Shown here piece after piece: positions 49,901-62,263 of a DNA stretch of 64,000 bases (its first letter is position 1; each line of letters starts with the position of its first letter). Origin of the DNA: Mangifera indica (Eukaryota > Streptophyta > Magnoliopsida > Sapindales > Anacardiaceae); the NCBI RefSeq assembly GCF_011075055.1, contig NC_058143.1, positions 20,472,930 to 20,536,929 on the forward strand, given 5' to 3'. The position numbers were made by a program, and so were the translations under genes. The notes beneath the pieces are model-generated. The model saw only the letters and a list, made by a program, of their open reading frames with translations, searched no databases and was not told the DNA's origin.

Positions 49901-52407
49901 ACTGCAAACGCATATTACAACTTCAAATCTTTTAATTTTTTTTTTTACTGATCAGGTACACAGTCTGAGCTTGTCAAGGATCCTAATGGAGCATATAGCC
50001 AGCTTATACGGTTGCAAGAAACAAGGATGGTATCAGAACAAAAACTTGCAAATGATCAAGAAAGGCTAGAAATATCTGTGGATTCAGAAAGACATTCAAG
50101 CCAACAGATATCTTTACTGCGATCTATAAGCAGGGGTTCATCTGGAAATGGAAATAGTGGTCGTCAGTCAATCTCAGTTTCATTTGGTGTACCCAATGGA
50201 ATTGATGTCCTAGAAACAGCTCCTGCAGAAGCAGAACCACATACTTCTTCAGGACTATCAAAAAATTCAAAACCACCTCCAGAAGTCCCACTTTCACGTG
50301 TGGCATATCTCAACAAGCCAGAGATCCCAGTTTTACTGCTAGGCACAATTGCTGCAGGTTTCATTGGTCTAGTATTACCTATTTTTGGGCTCATGCTTTC
50401 CAGTGTCATAAAATCATTCTTTGAGCCAGTGGATGAACTCCGCAAGCATACACAATTTTGGGCATTCATGTACTTCTTGTTAGCGGTGGCATGTTTATTG
50501 GCTCAACCATTGAAATCATATTTTTTTTCTGTGGCTGGATGTAAGTTGATCAGCCGGATCAGATTAATGTGTTTTGAGAAAGTGGTTCACATGGAGATAA
50601 GTTGGTTTGATGAACCTCATCACTCAAGTGGTGCAATTGGTGCAAGGCTTTCTGCTGATTCTGCTTCTTTTCGAAGGGTGGTTGGAGATGCACTAAGTTT
50701 GCTTGTTCAGAATATTGCAACTCTAATTGCTGGATTGGTTGTTGCCTTTGAAACAAATTGGCAAATGGCTCTCGCAGTCTCTATGTTGCTGCCCCTGATA
50801 GCAGCTAACGGATACATTCATATGAAATTCTTGAGTGGTTCCAATTCTGATGCAAAGGTACAGCAGAAAACCTGAAGTACTCCAAAACAATATCTAAATT
50901 TTTGTACTTAAAAAGCTATTTTCTACTAATTTCAGGATAACTGAAATTTATTAAAAGATGATGATATATTTATATGATTGCAGAATATGTACGAGGAATC
51001 AAGTCAAGTTGCGAATGATGCGGTAGGAAGTATTAGAACAGTTGCTTCTTTTTGTGCAGAAGAAAAGGTGATAGAATTGTATAAGAAGAAATGTGAAGGC
51101 CCTATCAAAGCAGGAATGAAGCAGGTGTGACTGGTGGGGTAGGTTTTGGACTATCTTTCTTCCTGCTGTTTTTGTTCTATGCTGGCACTTTTTATGCTGG
51201 AGCCCGACTTGTTGAGGCTGGTAGGGCAACATTTCCTGAGGTTTTTCGTGTAAGTTCCTTTTTTCCCTTTTTCATCAATATGCTATTGTTTTCTTTTCTA
51301 ATTGCTGATCTTTCAAATTTTCTCAATTTGCAGGTTTTCTATGCACTCTTTCTTGCAGCCACCGGGATTTCACAATCAGGCTTCCTTGCACCGGATGCCA
51401 GTAAGGCAAAGAGTGCTGTGGCTTCTGTATTTGCAATTATTGATCGGAAATCGAAAATAGACTCGAGTGATGAGTCAGGGACAATAATAGAAAGAGTCAA
51501 AGGAGACATTGAGTTTCAGCATGTCAGTTTTGCTTATCCTACAAGACCTTATATACAAATATTCAGAGATCTCTGCTTGGTTATTCAATCTGGCAAGGTA
51601 ACTATATGCTAGTTTCGTTTGCTGTCTAGCCCCTGAAAACACTAGAAACTAACTAAAAAAACTCATTTTCTATTAGACTGTTGCTCTGATTGGAGAAAGT
51701 GGGAGTGGGAAATCAACAGTAATATCTTTGTTGGAAAGATTCTATGACCCTGATTCAGGTCACATTACATTGGATGGAATTGAAATTCAAAAGCTACAAT
51801 TGAAGTGGTTAAGACAGAAGATGGGCCTGGTGAGCCAAGAGCCTGTATTATTCAATGACACTATCCGAGCAAATATTGCATATGGCAAGGAAGGCAATGC
51901 AACAGAAGCAGAAATTTTAGCCGCAGCAGAGTTGGCAAATGCCCACAAGTTCATTAGTAGCTTAAAACAGGTTTAAAACATATGCTTGGCATAATTGGAT
52001 AAATAAGATGACTTGTATATTGATGATTAATTTGTTATATTTTGAAAGTGCAGGGGTATGATACATTGGTGGGTGAGCGAGGAATCCAATTATCGGGCGG
52101 ACAGAAGCAAAGAGTGGCAATTGCAAGAGCAATAGTGAAAGAACCAAAAATATTACTTCTAGATGAAGCAACAAGTGCTCTGGATGCAGAATCTGAAAGA
52201 GTGGTGCAAGATGCATTGGATCAAGTAATGGTAGGCAGAACCACAATAATGGTAGCTCATAGGCTGTCAACAATCAAGGGTGCTGATTTAATTGCTGTGG
52301 TTAAGAATGGTATCATAGCTGAAAAGGGAAAACATGAAACTCTAGTGAATATAAAAGATGGCCTTTATGCTTCCTTGGTAGCACTACACACAAGTGCTTC
52401 ATCCTAA
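46902..52407 (+). pseudogene. ABC transporter B family, tandem copy 3, with a -1 frameshift in exon 9
   Basis: Full-size ABCB exporter with the 12-exon plan of copies 1 and 2: 46902-47231, 47320-47374, 47704-47879, 48010-48231, 48317-48555, 48639-49164, 49387-49660, 49956-50857, 50984-51249, 51334-51597, 51677-51970, 52054-52407. NBD1 (Walker A 425-433, LSGGQ 529-533) and NBD2 motifs are canonical. Exon 9 is 266 bp against 267 bp in both sisters. The frame is lost after ...AGMKQ at 51124, where CAGGTGTG stands for an expected CAGGGTGTG, and a TGA follows at 51128. As written the product stops after about 956 residues and loses NBD2; with one more G it would be about 1300 aa. All other splice sites and both flanking frames are intact, so this is either a very young pseudogene or a consensus error. 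Confidence 0.88.
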
Positions 52408-52619
52408 TCAGCTTCACTCTCATCTTGGTTTGTGTGTGCAGCAAAAAGGATTTCATAAATTGTTTGACGATTGAAATAAATTGTTGCGTACAAATAGTGT
52501 CTGCTTCTATTTTACTATCCTTGTTGTACAAGGAAACTGATATCTAATAGGATTAGGCAATAATTTTCTTCTATTTATTCCCTTTTTCCTTCACCATAGC
52601 TGCCTGTGTAAAGAAAGTT

Positions 52620-54501
52620 ATGGATACAAAACGATTGAAAGTAGGGGAATCAACTAGGAATCGATTTCTAGAGCTACCAGATGGGGTTCTTTCAGAAATA
52701 ATTTCATTGCTTCCATTGAAAGAAGCTGTGAGGCTTAGTACTTTGTGTAAACAATGGAGATTCGTCTGGACTTGTCATTCCACCTCAGTTTCGATTATGT
52801 TAATGTAATTCCAATGAACAAAGATTTACATAGGCATAATTTTGTGGATCGAGTTGATCGCATTATGCAACAACGCTGCTACATAGGCTGTCCCAGGATT
52901 GATTCTTTGGTGATTTATAATCCATGGGGAGATGAGTTTTCTTCTCATATTAATCACTGGATGAACTGTGCTATCAGCAAGGGTGTGGAAAGTATTGATA
53001 TTGACCTATCACAGTGCCATATTAGTAGATATCATCCGAAACGCTTGTTCCGGAATATAAATTTGATTTTTCACTTTTGAACCACCTGGAAGAAAGAGTT
53101 TAGTAAAGCATCTGAGATTAGATTTTCGCATTCTCAGTGTCTCCAAGACTCTAAACTGGCAGACCCCGATGACTCTGGAACTTCGAAAAGTGTGTATCAG
53201 TGATGAACTACTCCACAATCTTTTATCAAATTGCTTTCTCCTTGAAAAACTGAGTCTTATCCAATGCCAAGGTCCTTTCAACTTGAATATCGGCGGTTCT
53301 GGTTCTGGTTCAAGCCAAGGGCGGTTGAAGTTTCTGTGTATAAAGTGTTGTCCTACATTAAATAGGATTGAAATTTCTTCAGAGAGTCTTGCAAGCCTGG
53401 AATATACTGGTATTCTAATAAACTTCTCCTTCAAATATGTGCGAAACCTGACAGAAACGTATCTTTATTTCTCAACTTATAATGGACATAATGGTGTAAC
53501 TTATGCTCTTACAAGATTGGGAAGCGAGATACCTCAATTGAAAAAATTGAACTTCTTGTCGGTTAAGTCCATGAATGTGAGTAGAATTCTCCCATTATTC
53601 ATAAGTTGCTGGAAATTTCTTGTGCATAATCGAAGGATATCACTTTTGAATTTCAGGTACTTAAGCTTCCAAATAATGAACTTGTATTTACCAATGTTAA
53701 GCTGTTGATTCTGACAATATACCCTTTTCAAGACGAAGACAGACTCATCTGGATTGCATACATCCTCAGAGCTTTTCCCTTGTTGCAGAAGTTAGAACTG
53801 AATGTAAGTTATAAACTGACCATTCTTAAAAATTTAGTTTATAAATTTCTATTCATGTATTGATGATAATATTGCATGTAACATCTTGGTTCCACTTCGG
53901 GCACACAGTATATCATGGTTTTGTTTTTAAGTTTTGCATTGCAAACCAATAATTTAAGAGTTTATAGACTATTTAACTAATATTATATTATTATCTTTAA
54001 ACGATGTGGATGTCGTATATACTTAATATCTCTCCCTTACTTTGTTAACGTGAGATTCACTTAAGATGTTATATTGCATCTACATTCATATGCATATGTA
54101 CGATGACTTATATGCAGCTTTAGTTTCTGAACTCCCATTAAACAAGAATACTCAACCTGGGCTTTGTTTTGTTCCTTTTTTAGCAGCTGTTTACTCCAAA
54201 TTTTATCAAACAGACAGAGATGATAGAGAGACTTCTTGCTGAATGTCCCCATGAAATTTTAACTGAAGTTGAGATCAATGGATTTAATGGTAACCAGCAT
54301 GAAGTTGAGCTCTTGAGTTATTTGCTTGAGAACCTGGTTAAGCTTAAAACCCTTGTGATTGATTCATGCCCAAAAATATACCAAGGATGTAACAGTTGGG
54401 TTTATGAAGAAGCAAACTCATGGTGCAAATTTAAAAATAAGGAGGTCTCAGATTGTTTTCATGAACTAGTCCCCAAGGCCATCAACCTAATAGTTCAGTA
54501 A
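52620..54501 (+). pseudogene. F-box/LRR (FBD-like) protein gene with three -1 frameshifts
   Basis: F-box proteins are substrate adaptors of SCF ubiquitin ligases. The N-terminus has the F-box (FLELPDGVLSEIISLLPLKEAVRLST region, residues about 16-50), followed by leucine-rich repeats (LRKVCISDELLHNLLSNC, LEKLSLIQC) and a C-terminal half resembling the FBD region (LLAECPHEILTEVEINGFNG, then LLENLVKLKTLVIDSCP). Three exons: about 52620-53576, 53657-53803 and 54187-54501. Exon 1 changes frame near 52786 (STLSFDY expected, ACCTC for ACCCTC), near 53054 (GGAATATAA for GGAAATATAA) and near 53097 (GTTTAG for GTTTTAG). Each needs one more base in a run of identical bases. With them the product would be about 473 aa, a usual length. 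Reads as a pseudogene unless these are sequence errors. Confidence 0.8.
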
Positions 54502-55658
54502 ACTTGTCTTATTTTATTGCTTCTGATAGTATGGAGTGACAATAACAAACAGGACTGACTTCTATTAACAGTCTGCAATCTTACAATTGTAACTGCCATA
54601 ACTATTGCAGATTTTTTTGACAATGTAATTCTGATTTTGAGTTTGCTGGAAATGTATTCACACGTGAGATACTTCATATATAAATTTGGCTGAAATTGAT
54701 GAAAAGATAGCTCAAGTAAGTTGGTGTCTCAACATCTGACAATCCCAATTCACCAACCACCCTTTTTAATTATATAAATAATTACATTGTCTCTCTTAAG
54801 TAAAACTAAAAGATTATGCATTATTCTACACATGTTGAGAAATTTCATGTATAAGAAATAAATCAAACTACAAGAAATAAAATCAAAATTAATCACACAG
54901 AACACCACAAATATATATGATTTAGTTAATAATGTTTACATTCATAATCATACTAAGTTTCAAGGACTATTAGCCAACCTCGCAAAGATGTCCTTTGGGC
55001 ATAATCAGACTCACACTCCAACTTTATATATAATATTTATTAGAGCATTGATTAGATAGGTGGTGTGAAACCAAGTATATATATTTTGTCACAGATTTGG
55101 CCATAAGCGCATAATATAATTGACCTACCAACTCCCCAAAATTGTAGCAGGTATAAGGTATATATTTTCAACATACTTGAAAAGGAATAAAAGGTAGAAC
55201 AAGATTAAAGAGGAATTGGAATACAATAAATAATTAATCCCACTACCATGAATATACAGCGGCTTTCCTACTTCTCAACTACTTAGTATTAATTATTTGG
55301 GAATTGAAAGTGAGTATATTTTACTCTTGTTTTGTTTCCATCATTAGTCACTGGGTGGTGTTGAAATCATTGTTCATAACCAGATTCTCATTGTTTACTG
55401 CTGGAAAAATTGACCCAAGTGTCTGATATGACACTGTGAAAATCAAAAACTTACTATCAAAATGGAAGCCATGAATACGATTAATTAATAAAAGCACGTG
55501 AATTGTAGAGGGGAAAGTGGAGTGTATTAGGAGAAAAGACAAGTCTGAAATCACAATCAACCCAACAAATGACACTTCATATGATGCGAAGTAGCAACTA
55601 ACCAACAGAAACGCCGACTCCGACGCTGACCCTGACCCTGACCCTTGCTTGTAATTGT
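54502..55658. other. Intergenic, no gene seen
   Basis: AT-rich DNA after the F-box gene. Short hexamer-like runs (TGACCC three times at 55626-55643) lie just before the probable TATA of the next gene. Confidence 0.5.
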
Positions 55659-57840
55659 ATATAATATTAAAGTCTGAAGCTGTAGCTAGCCAGCGTAGTA
55701 GTATTACTTCAAAGGAAATCCCCACCATCTTTATTTCCTTGCTCCTCTGCCTTCTTCTTCAAATCCTCAAACACCCAGTTTCCGAAGTCGAAGGTACGTA
55801 CCTTTCTGTTTCTCTGGTATATTGATATTAATTGCTAGCTTTTCCTGTTTTAATCTTTCTTGTTCCATGGATACATACCAGAATGATGAAATAAAGGCAT
55901 GCAGTTTGCAGATACCATGCATAAAGCTTAATATATAGTTGACCAATGTTACGAAAATTTTAGCTTGCTCTCTATCTTTTGTTTATTAATGATCAACTAA
56001 TAAAGGAGCATGTGCAGTATAAATAATGCAGGCAAACACTTGTTCATATTAAGAAAACTGACAAAAGAAACTACTCTTCGGTTGTCGGCCTTCCTTCTCT
56101 TTCTCCTCAAGTAAAAATCTTTTAGGAGTAAGACTTTCTAATGAAAGCATGCACTTGAATAAATTCGAAGCTGCCACATCGGCGTTTGTTTATCGTCAGA
56201 TGTACAGTGCATATATATCCATCTTTTGCTGAGAAAGCACTTCATATCTAGGCAAATTAATGAAGTTGAGGAAAAGGAACAGTACAAGCAAGATTCATCA
56301 TGGACCATTGGGGCCATAAATTAAGTGGTTCTTAATTAAGCTTTCTGTGGTTGCTGTCTTGGTGAAATTCATTGATGTACAACCTCATGCATATAACACT
56401 CTCTCTCCTGTTTGCTTTTACCGCATGAACAACTCTTAACTCACCGATGGCCACTTTCATCTTGTGACTTGTAGTGTAAACCATAAATAATTAATATTCG
56501 GCTGCCTGAGATGAGCTTTATGCAACCTTAAAGATTAGTTAACTTTATTATGAAAAAGAAGCCTTGTAAATTGAATACCAGGTAGCATGCATCTGCATTT
56601 TTGTCCACCTTTACTACACAATCAAGCATCAGATTTATCTTTAAAGTTGAAAGTGTCACATTTGGTTGAAACCCACAAAGAGAATTTGCATTTTTATAGA
56701 TGTATAACAAATTACAAACATGATAATGACTAAATTTTTGTGTCTTTTTATGCATATATAATATAAATAAAGTAAAATTATCAACACATTACTTTCTGGG
56801 TAGCAATCTTATCCATCCATGCCTTGTTCTTTTATGGGTTTGTAGCATTTAATTTATATTATTATGCGCCATAACAGAAATTAGAATGGAATCTTGCATG
56901 GTGGAACCACCATTACAACCATTAACTAATAATTACTACCCAACCTTGATATTGTCAGTACACTAGAATAGTAAAACACACTAAACATAAACTTAATGAT
57001 ACATTCCAGATTAATAGTAACAGGATTAGCCCACTAACTTAAATGGGATGATTAGATGCACCAACTATCCTGTTTTGGCTTTGTAACCAACATTTGGGTA
57101 GACAACTTAAATTGGAATCTACATTAACTTCTTCATCAGCATCATGACTAGGGTTTATAGTTTAAGATAAGATATCAGCACTGATGGCAAAGAGTAGATG
57201 TATGCATAAATAGTTGGGGGTCGTTTTCCAATGATTTCTTGTCTTTATTTTTATTTTGTCATGGTCGTGACCCATCTCATTATATATTCACAGAAAGAAG
57301 CACTAGGTGTTCACGGAATTAACTTTAATAAATGCCCCACATGGAAAACAGGACAGGAGAAGGAGATGGAGCAGAGATCTTAATATTGCAGTGATAACAT
57401 GTACCATCCCTACCCCTGTATTGGTTATACAGGGATACTAGATATAGTTTGAATAAGTATAATAAAACATGGGAGAGATATTAAATATGTATAACTATAG
57501 TTAGTTTTGATTTATAAACCTAAAAGTAAATCCTATGTCGTTAAAATTATGCTTTATTAAGCTGTTAACATGCAAATCTTTGCCAAATCTAAGAACAAAG
57601 AGTGTCATGTCATGTCAGAATTGTGTATGTAATGTATTCATCTGGCTGAAGAGTTTTGGTCATTGTTTCAAGGCAGAACACATGCTAAAGGAAGTATTTG
57701 AGGTAAATGAATAACACTATTTAAATGGTTAAGCTTTTTCTGTTGCAGAGAATCCAAGACTATCTCACTCCCAGTAATATTATCAGTAGCTTCTGTAATG
57801 TTTGTTACTGTGGTTAATATTTGGTTTTGTTTAATTTCAG
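55659..57840 (+). promoter_or_regulatory. Probable core promoter, 5'UTR exon and 2-kb 5'UTR intron of the CHUP1-like gene
   Basis: TATATAAT at 55659-55666 is followed by a pyrimidine-rich leader (CTTTATTTCCTTGCTCCTCT, about 55729-55748) ending GTCGAAG|GTACGTAC at 55793/55794. A good acceptor, TTTAATTTCAG, ends at 57840, and the leader then continues to the ATG at 57970. The 2.05-kb span between them has no recognisable gene. Long 5'UTR introns are common in plant genes. Inferred from consensus only. Confidence 0.5.
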
Positions 57841-57969
57841 CATCAGAGACGGACAGAGACAGTGACTTGTCTCCCCTAGCCCACGGGTTCCCAGGCCTCA
57901 CTTTTTAACTTACCTAAAACAGTTGGCAGTTGTCATTTGTTTCATAACTTCCAGTTTCTGAAGAACCCC

Positions 57970-60938
57970 ATGAACATGAAGCATCATCCATCAGAAGCAG
58001 AAAGGCTAACAAAGCTCAACACCATGTCACATTCTACAACCGCAACAAAAACCCCACCTCGTTTCAGACCAAACGCTAAGACCAAGCCCTCTCCTTCGCC
58101 AAAACAAGAATCTGTATTCCCCGATTTAAAGACCAATGCTACTGCTGCAAATACAAGGAGGTCTCTTGTGCTGAACAGGCCCAAATCTTCTGATGATGCA
58201 CTGCGATCTCAAAAACTTGATGAAGCCAAAGTCTTGGGTCGTTCTGTGAACCGCCCTGTTGTTGAGCAGTTCGCCAGGCCGAGAAGGCCGCGAATTACAG
58301 ACTCTTGTTCTGCGAAAAATAGTGAAGATGGTGTAGTGAATAAAGTGAAGAAGGAATTGGAGGAGAAGCTAAGTTTGAGTGAGAATTTGGTTAAAGATTT
58401 GCAGGCTGAGGTTTTAGCTTTGAAAACAGAATTGGACAAAGCACAGAGCTTGAATGCGGAGTTGGAGAAGCAGAAAAACAAGATAACTGGTGATCTTGTT
58501 GCTGCTCAAGCTAAGATTGCTGCACTTAGCAGCCCTGAGCAGGTGAGTGTATGATTATTGTTCTGGTTTCTTAGTCTTGTGTTAAATCGGTATGGCAATT
58601 GGAGTTCTGATATCAAATTCTATGTTTGAATGAAGAGGGAGTCTACTGGGGAGTCTCAAAGTCGTAAATTCAAGGACATTCAGAAACTCATTGCCAACAA
58701 ATTGGAACACTCGATAGTAAGAAAGGATGTAATCAAAGAAACAAGTAGTATTAAGCCACCATCAGGACCAAAATGTTCTGTTCCGAAAGCCGTGGATGCA
58801 GAAACCAAAGTTTCGGCCCACCACTTACTGCTAGCACCTCCGCCACCACCACCGCCACCTAGGCCTCCAGTCAGAGCAGCTGCCCCTAGAAAGGCTCTTC
58901 ATTTGTACAGCTTTATCACTCATTAACAAAACAAGAGGGAAAGAAGGAACTTATGAGACCACAGAATTATAATAAACCAGCAGTTTGTAGTGCACACAGT
59001 AGCATAGTTGGTGAAATCCAAAATCGTTCAGCTCATCTGTTGGCGGTAAGGATTTGAGTTTTTCTGTTGGATGATATGGTTCTGTTGATCTGCTTTTTTT
59101 GAAGTTTCAAGTTTTGATATTTTAGATAAAAGCGGACATTGAAACCAAAGGTGATTTCATCAATGGTCTTATCCAGAAAGTTCTCGCTGCTGCTTATACA
59201 GATATAGAAGACGTTCTAAAATTTGTGGATTGGCTTGATGCTGAACTTTCATCACTGGTAATTTTTAAACCCCTTTCCAAAATTTGATGAAACAGTTTCC
59301 TTTAAGTTGCTGGGTCACTTGGTGTAATGGTTTTAAGATTATTTTTAATTATTGGAACTTCAACACTCCTGTTTAACAGGATCTTATTTTATGCCAAAAT
59401 TACTTTACTAAATTTATTTATTGTTATTGGATGAAGAAACATCATGGCTGTTGTATAGGCACTAGATTTTATCAGAATTTCATTTCTTAGGTAGAGCCTT
59501 ACTAGTTTATAGCTTTTAAGAGTCATAAATACTAGGCACTTTGTGCATAATTTATCCAATAACCGCATAGGTTTTTTTTTTTTTTGGTCTTTATGGATAT
59601 ATCACATGTAATATAGCCTTTCTGTAGTGATTTTCAAATTTCCAGAATCAAAATCTGGATGCTATTAATTGTAGTAGAAATGCTAAATCCAACAAGATTA
59701 TTGCATATATACAATGGTGGATTACTATTCAGTTTCGTTAGGAAAAAGGTGCTTGATATTCCAGTAGTTAGATTGCTTATGTTAATAAATGTTATTGGCC
59801 AAAGAGATTATGATGTAGGTGATTTAATGTTTCTTTGAAGTTGCTATTGTAAGCAAAACTTGCTTCTAGAGGGAGGATATTTATTTTGTATCCCACCTTC
59901 CGCAGGCAGATGAGCAGGCTGTGTTAAAGCATTTCAAGTGGCCTGAGAGGAAAGCTGATGCTATGCGAGAAGCTGCTATTGAATATCGAGAACTTAAGCT
60001 GCTGGAGAGTGAGATTTTATCCTATAAGGACGACCTAAATATTCCATGTGGTGCTGCCTTGAAGAAGATGGCTAGCTTACTTGACAAGTAATGATAAACT
60101 ATGCTATGAATTCTATTTCTCTTTTGATATGGAAGTATGTAATGTCAGTCTGACATTATTGACTTGTCTGCCTGTCTTCCATCTCTTCTGCAAGGTCTGA
60201 ACGGAGCATACAAAGGCTAATTAAATTGCGAAATTCTGTTATGCATTCTTACCAGGACTGCAAAATTCCAGTTGACTGGATGCTTGATTCAGGAATTGTG
60301 AGCAAGGTTTGTTATTTTCTTGAATGAAGTGTCATTTGTTGCCTTGATTGTGATCTCTTACTTTTTTGAAAGTCTGCTGAGTAGTATTAGTAGTAGTATG
60401 TATGCCTTTAGAACATCATCTAAGTATTGAGTGATCTTATATTAGAACGTCTTTAGCATTTTTTATGTTGATTCATACTGTAAATAGTTTTGCAAGTTGT
60501 ATCTCATATTTAAAAAAAAAATGTATGGTCTTATTGTTGAATTCCCATGCTGCAATATAATTGGTGTGAAGTGAAGAGTTGCTGCAATTAATGCAGATAA
60601 AGCGAGCTTCTATGAAGCTGGCCCAGGTATACATGAAGAGAGTAACAATGGAGTTTGAATCGGTTCGAAATTCAGATAGAGAATCAAGTCAAGAAGCTCT
60701 TCTGCTTCAGGGTGTGCATTTTGCATACAGGGCTCACCAGGTAATCATCCTCCAGCTTCTTGCTGGGCATGTGATTGGGAGTTGGATATTATAATCATAT
60801 TGTGATGTGTTATTGGTATGTATGCAGTTGGCAGGGGGCCTTGATTCAGAAACATTGTGTGCTTTTGAAGAGATTAGGCAGCGTGTTCCAAGACACCTTG
60901 GTGGATGTCAACAATTGTTAGCCGGCATACCAAGCTGA
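57970..60938 (+). CDS. CHUP1/IPGA1-like protein, with a -1 frameshift in exon 2
   Basis: CHUP1-family proteins link chloroplasts or microtubules to the cytoskeleton; this one lacks CHUP1's N-terminal membrane anchor and is nearer the shorter IPGA1-like members (inference). Exons: 57970-58542, 58636-59045, 59126-59257, 59906-60087, 60195-60306, 60597-60740, 60828-60938. In order: a basic Ser/Pro/Thr-rich N-terminus, a coiled coil (about residues 125-188), a run of eight prolines (about 259-266), and the conserved C-terminal domain (EDVLKFVDWLDAELSSL, HFKWPERKADAMREAA, RRVT-like MKRVTMEFES, then HQLAGGLDSETLCAFEEIR). In exon 2 the frame is lost near 58897: GGCTCTTC stands where GGCTCCTTC would continue into VQLYHSLTKQEGKK. 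As written it stops at 58926 after about 287 aa; with one more base it would be about 554 aa. Start chosen at the first ATG. Confidence 0.85.
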
Positions 60939-61872
60939 TGAGAATAATGAAATTCAGATACTTGTATAATAGTTTGTCAATGGAGAAAGTTGTTAATGCA
61001 TATAATATGTAGAGGATGGTTGAGAATATATATTTAAAAGCTTAGCAGTGGTGAGTGAAATTTTCGGAGTTGGTAAGCATGCAATCATGTTTCAGTAGGC
61101 TTACATAAATCTGCTTACAGGTTTGGAATGGCTGAAAATTGTAGAAATGATACTGACCATGTGGAAGAAGATGAGCTAGTTTTAAGTAAATCTTGTTGAT
61201 TAGCATGTTTGCATTGAATGATGCTCATGTTATTGCCCATGTATAAGTATTTAAGTGATTAACATTCTTCCACACCCAAGGTTTAGCTTTTAAAGACTTT
61301 TCCACTTTTTAAAATTCAAAATCTAACTTTGTTAAAAAAAAAAAAAAAACCAGCATTACAAAGATAAAACAATGATTTTATTAGATACAAAAAGAAAAGA
61401 AAATTTTATCATACAAATTTAAAAAAAAAAATTGAGAAAACAAACTCTTTGCATATTTCACTTTAATATTTTAACTATAATGATTTAACTCTTTTTATAA
61501 GTTGAAAATCTACATTTCAGCCCATATAAGTTTGAAAACCTTAACCACCAAAGTTCTTGGGGTGATTGTTGTGCTTCTTTTTGATGTTTCGTGAGAATGG
61601 TAGTGTGTTGAAACAAAAAGGCCACCTAAAAAAGCGGTAAGGCAAGGTCATCTTCTGCACAGCGGGATATGATTTGTTTTCTTAGGGTAAGTCATTATAA
61701 GAAAGATGGTTGGCCTTTATGTCAGTGTATCTTAATCTGGTTGCCACAAAAGTTCAGGGAAGTCTTTCCTCTTCAAAGATTGGTGAGAAACTCATCTACC
61801 AAACGACTTTGGGAGGAACATCTTCTTGTTTCATATTAATTCTTGTATTTATGAACAAATTAGTTTGTGAGG
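60939..61872. other. Intergenic between the CHUP1-like gene and copia-2
   Basis: Contains the 3'UTR of the CHUP1-like gene, an A run at 61334-61350 and AT-rich DNA. No gene recognised. Confidence 0.55.
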
Positions 61873-62215
61873 TGTTAATCAGACAGAACACTTAATAGTC
61901 TTTCATGAAATATGATAGTAAAAAATTGACATAGATAAAATAAAGACATAAATATATGTTTAGAACGGAACTTCCTTGGTGAATTCTTCGTACCACCTTC
62001 ATTTTACAAAATAAAGTCATATACATAGGTTGTTTGTATAAAAGATAACTTTAACAAATCCTACCAAACATGAGACAAAAAATTCCTTAATCTCAGGACA
62101 ACCACAACATATAATTTCTAAAGACTTTCAACCCAATTAATCTTTAATTTTATATTATGAAAAGTTAACATACATCAGTTAAAAGTATTTAGAAAAATCT
62201 TAAAGAACTTAACAC
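61873..62215 (-). repeat. 3' LTR of copia-2
   Basis: About 343 bp with short inverted ends TGTTA...TAACA, bounded on the inner side by the polypurine tract at 62216-62224 (minus strand). The outer end was chosen from the inverted terminus; the partner LTR is not in the window. Confidence 0.7.
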
Positions 62216-62263
62216 TCCTCCTTAAGATTTTTCTTGAATACTCCAAGCATTTGCCTTTGTTAT

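Noticed and set aside
53009..53434. 141-codon minus-strand frame opposite the F-box gene
   Set aside because: It is the antisense shadow of the leucine-rich repeats; it has no start context or domain.
57984..58481. Minus-strand frames opposite CHUP1-like exon 1
   Set aside because: Antisense shadows of the Lys/Ser-rich and coiled-coil coding sequence.
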